Shown here: piece after piece, positions 63,046-64,000 of the stretch
Layout: every line of letters begins with the position of its first letter
Numbering within the stretch: position 1 is the stretch's first letter
DNA from: Anaerovibrio sp. RM50
Lineage (GTDB): Bacteria; Bacillota; Negativicutes; Selenomonadales; Selenomonadaceae
DNA length: 64,000 nt
NCBI RefSeq assembly: GCF_000622005.1
Contig: NZ_JHWV01000001.1
Location: forward strand, 66,594-130,593
Direction of reading: 5' to 3'
The notes under the pieces: generated by a model
The model's input: the letters and a program-made list of their open reading frames with translations, nothing else
Database searches by the model: none
Told to the model about the DNA's origin: nothing
Made by a program: the position numbers and the translations under genes

Positions 63046-64000
63046 TTAAATAAACATCACAAAATAATGTGGCAAGGTTTCCTTTACACCAGAGCGCCCA
63101 TTTCTATTTGATATTAATTTATAGGCGACACTTGGTGAGAAGTCGTTAATAAAATTATTTAAAGAAACCGATGCTGTATTTCCAGCCTTAACCTCTATTG
63201 GAACGACTTCGCCTTCTTTTTCTATTAAGAACTCCAACTCATGGTTATCGTCTGGCTTGTAGTAATGCAAGGTATATCCTCTTTTTACTAAACACTCAGA
63301 AATGATATTTTCATAGATTCCACCTCGGGCATTTCCCTTTATTGTATTATTCAAAATTGCTCTTTTGGTTTCAAATCCGTACATGCAGGTAAGCAGGCCT
63401 GTATCATTAATGTACAGCTTGAATTGTTCCTCTTTCGAATTTGCCATGAGGGGTATATATGGCTCCGAAACATTATAGCAGGCATTTACCAGACATGAAT
63501 CCTTCAGCCATTTTATACTGCCACCATATTTTCTTCTGGTTTGGCCTTTTTCTACCGTCGAATACTGAAATTTTTTTAATTCCTTTGCCAGCTGTCTAGG
63601 CACAGCATCATAGCACATTCTGACCAGTGACTTTTCTCTCCCTTTTGCATGTTTGGAAATATCATCCTGATAAAGTGCTATGATATTTTGCTGAATTTCC
63701 ATAACCCGATTAAAGTCCTTGTGTTCAGCAAAATCAACAACGACCTCAGGCATTCCGCCCACTACCATATATTCCCTAAATAATGCTTCATACTTGTTAT
63801 GAATAACTTCAGGAATTTGCTCATTATTCCCCATATAGTCCTTCAAACTGTATATGCTGGCAGAATCATATCCATATGCCCATAGGAATTCTTCAAAATC
63901 CAAAGAATACATCATAAGCTGCGTTTCATATCCCACTGGCAGTGACATTGGTTCTTCCACTTCATCATTAGCATCCTCACCATAGGAAAGTCCAAGCAGA
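63046..64000 (-). CDS. DUF4143 AAA-type ATPase, partial (N-terminus off window)
   Basis: The frame is open to the right edge, so the N-terminal Walker ATPase part is missing. The visible 318 residues begin LLGLSYGEDANDE and contain VGYETQLMMYSLDFEEFLWAYGY, the hallmark of these ATPases. A winged-helix region and the C-terminal DUF4143 domain follow, with NDTGLLTCMYG, GGIYENIISECLVKRGY and HELEFLIEKEGEVVPIEVKAG (nuclease-like DUF). The function of this large family is unknown. It is the last gene on the minus strand and reads towards trmO. Confidence 0.88.
   Translation of the reverse strand, partial: LLGLSYGEDANDEVEEPMSLPVGYETQLMMYSLDFEEFLWAYGYDSASIYSLKDYMGNNEQIPEVIHNKYEALFREYMVVGGMPEVVVDFAEHKDFNRVMEIQQNIIALYQDDISKHAKGREKSLVRMCYDAVPRQLAKELKKFQYSTVEKGQTRRKYGGSIKWLKDSCLVNACYNVSEPYIPLMANSKEEQFKLYINDTGLLTCMYGFETKRAILNNTIKGNARGGIYENIISECLVKRGYTLHYYKPDDNHELEFLIEKEGEVVPIEVKAGNTASVSLNNFINDFSPSVAYKLISNRNGRSGVKETLPHYFVMFI

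Noticed and set aside
1-64000. CRISPR arrays, rRNA genes, complete tRNA genes, insertion sequences or prophage
   Set aside because: None was seen: no regularly spaced repeats, no transposase frames and no phage structural genes.

Overview
The window comes from a bacterial chromosome of moderate GC with strong AGGAGG-type ribosome binding sites. Gene order and content point to the Firmicutes, most likely the diderm Negativicutes (Selenomonas/Anaerovibrio-like). Supporting signs are the runs rpmB/ylxM-ffh-rpsP-khpA-ylqD-rimM-trmD and tig-clpP-clpX-lon-engB, a four-gene rib operon behind an FMN riboswitch, an AhbA/AhbB siroheme decarboxylase pair, feoA-feoB with its Cys-rich partner, and many chemotaxis and c-di-GMP signalling genes. 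The taxon is an inference from content; there is no rRNA in the window.

Layout. 1-2.9 kb: aroE-ruvA-ruvB-queH on the minus strand (queH runs off the left edge). 2.9-5.8 kb: small genes, nagB and an hsp20 gene with a structured leader. 6-7.6 kb: comM. 7.7-12.5 kb: an accessory island with an RtcB RNA ligase, a Ro60/TROVE protein, a candidate structured RNA directly upstream of it, a WYL regulator with repeated operator-like sites, and a truncated DUF1016 gene. 12.6-25.3 kb: secreted PSD-like protein, two chemoreceptors, adenine deaminase, rdgB-yfcE, an unknown protein and a secreted CocE/NonD hydrolase. 25.4-35 kb: aminotransferase, ahbA-ahbB, and the proteostasis run tig-clpP-clpX-lon-engB. 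34.5-35.4 kb: a patch of tiny genes with an orphan Phd/YefM antitoxin. 35.4-39.2 kb: LysR regulator plus a FecBCD-type ABC importer. 39.2-44.7 kb: a signalling operon (HPt-REC-HD-GYP, REC, hybrid kinase, FIST). 44.7-49.1 kb: XRE regulator, an OFA-type MFS transporter behind a ZTP riboswitch, and the Fur-boxed feo operon. 49.2-53.8 kb: translation and SRP genes. 54-58.9 kb: hslO and the rib operon. 58.9-64 kb: brnQ, an MFS/MarR pair with a clear operator, trmO and a DUF4143 ATPase that runs off the right edge.

How genes work together. RtcB with Ro60, the candidate Y-like RNA and WYL look like a regulated RNA repair/quality-control module. The HPt, REC and hybrid kinase proteins look like one phosphorelay ending in c-di-GMP hydrolysis. 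The feo, ABC importer and ahb genes concern iron and tetrapyrrole supply. Several long inverted repeats lie between genes and are not explained by ordinary terminators.
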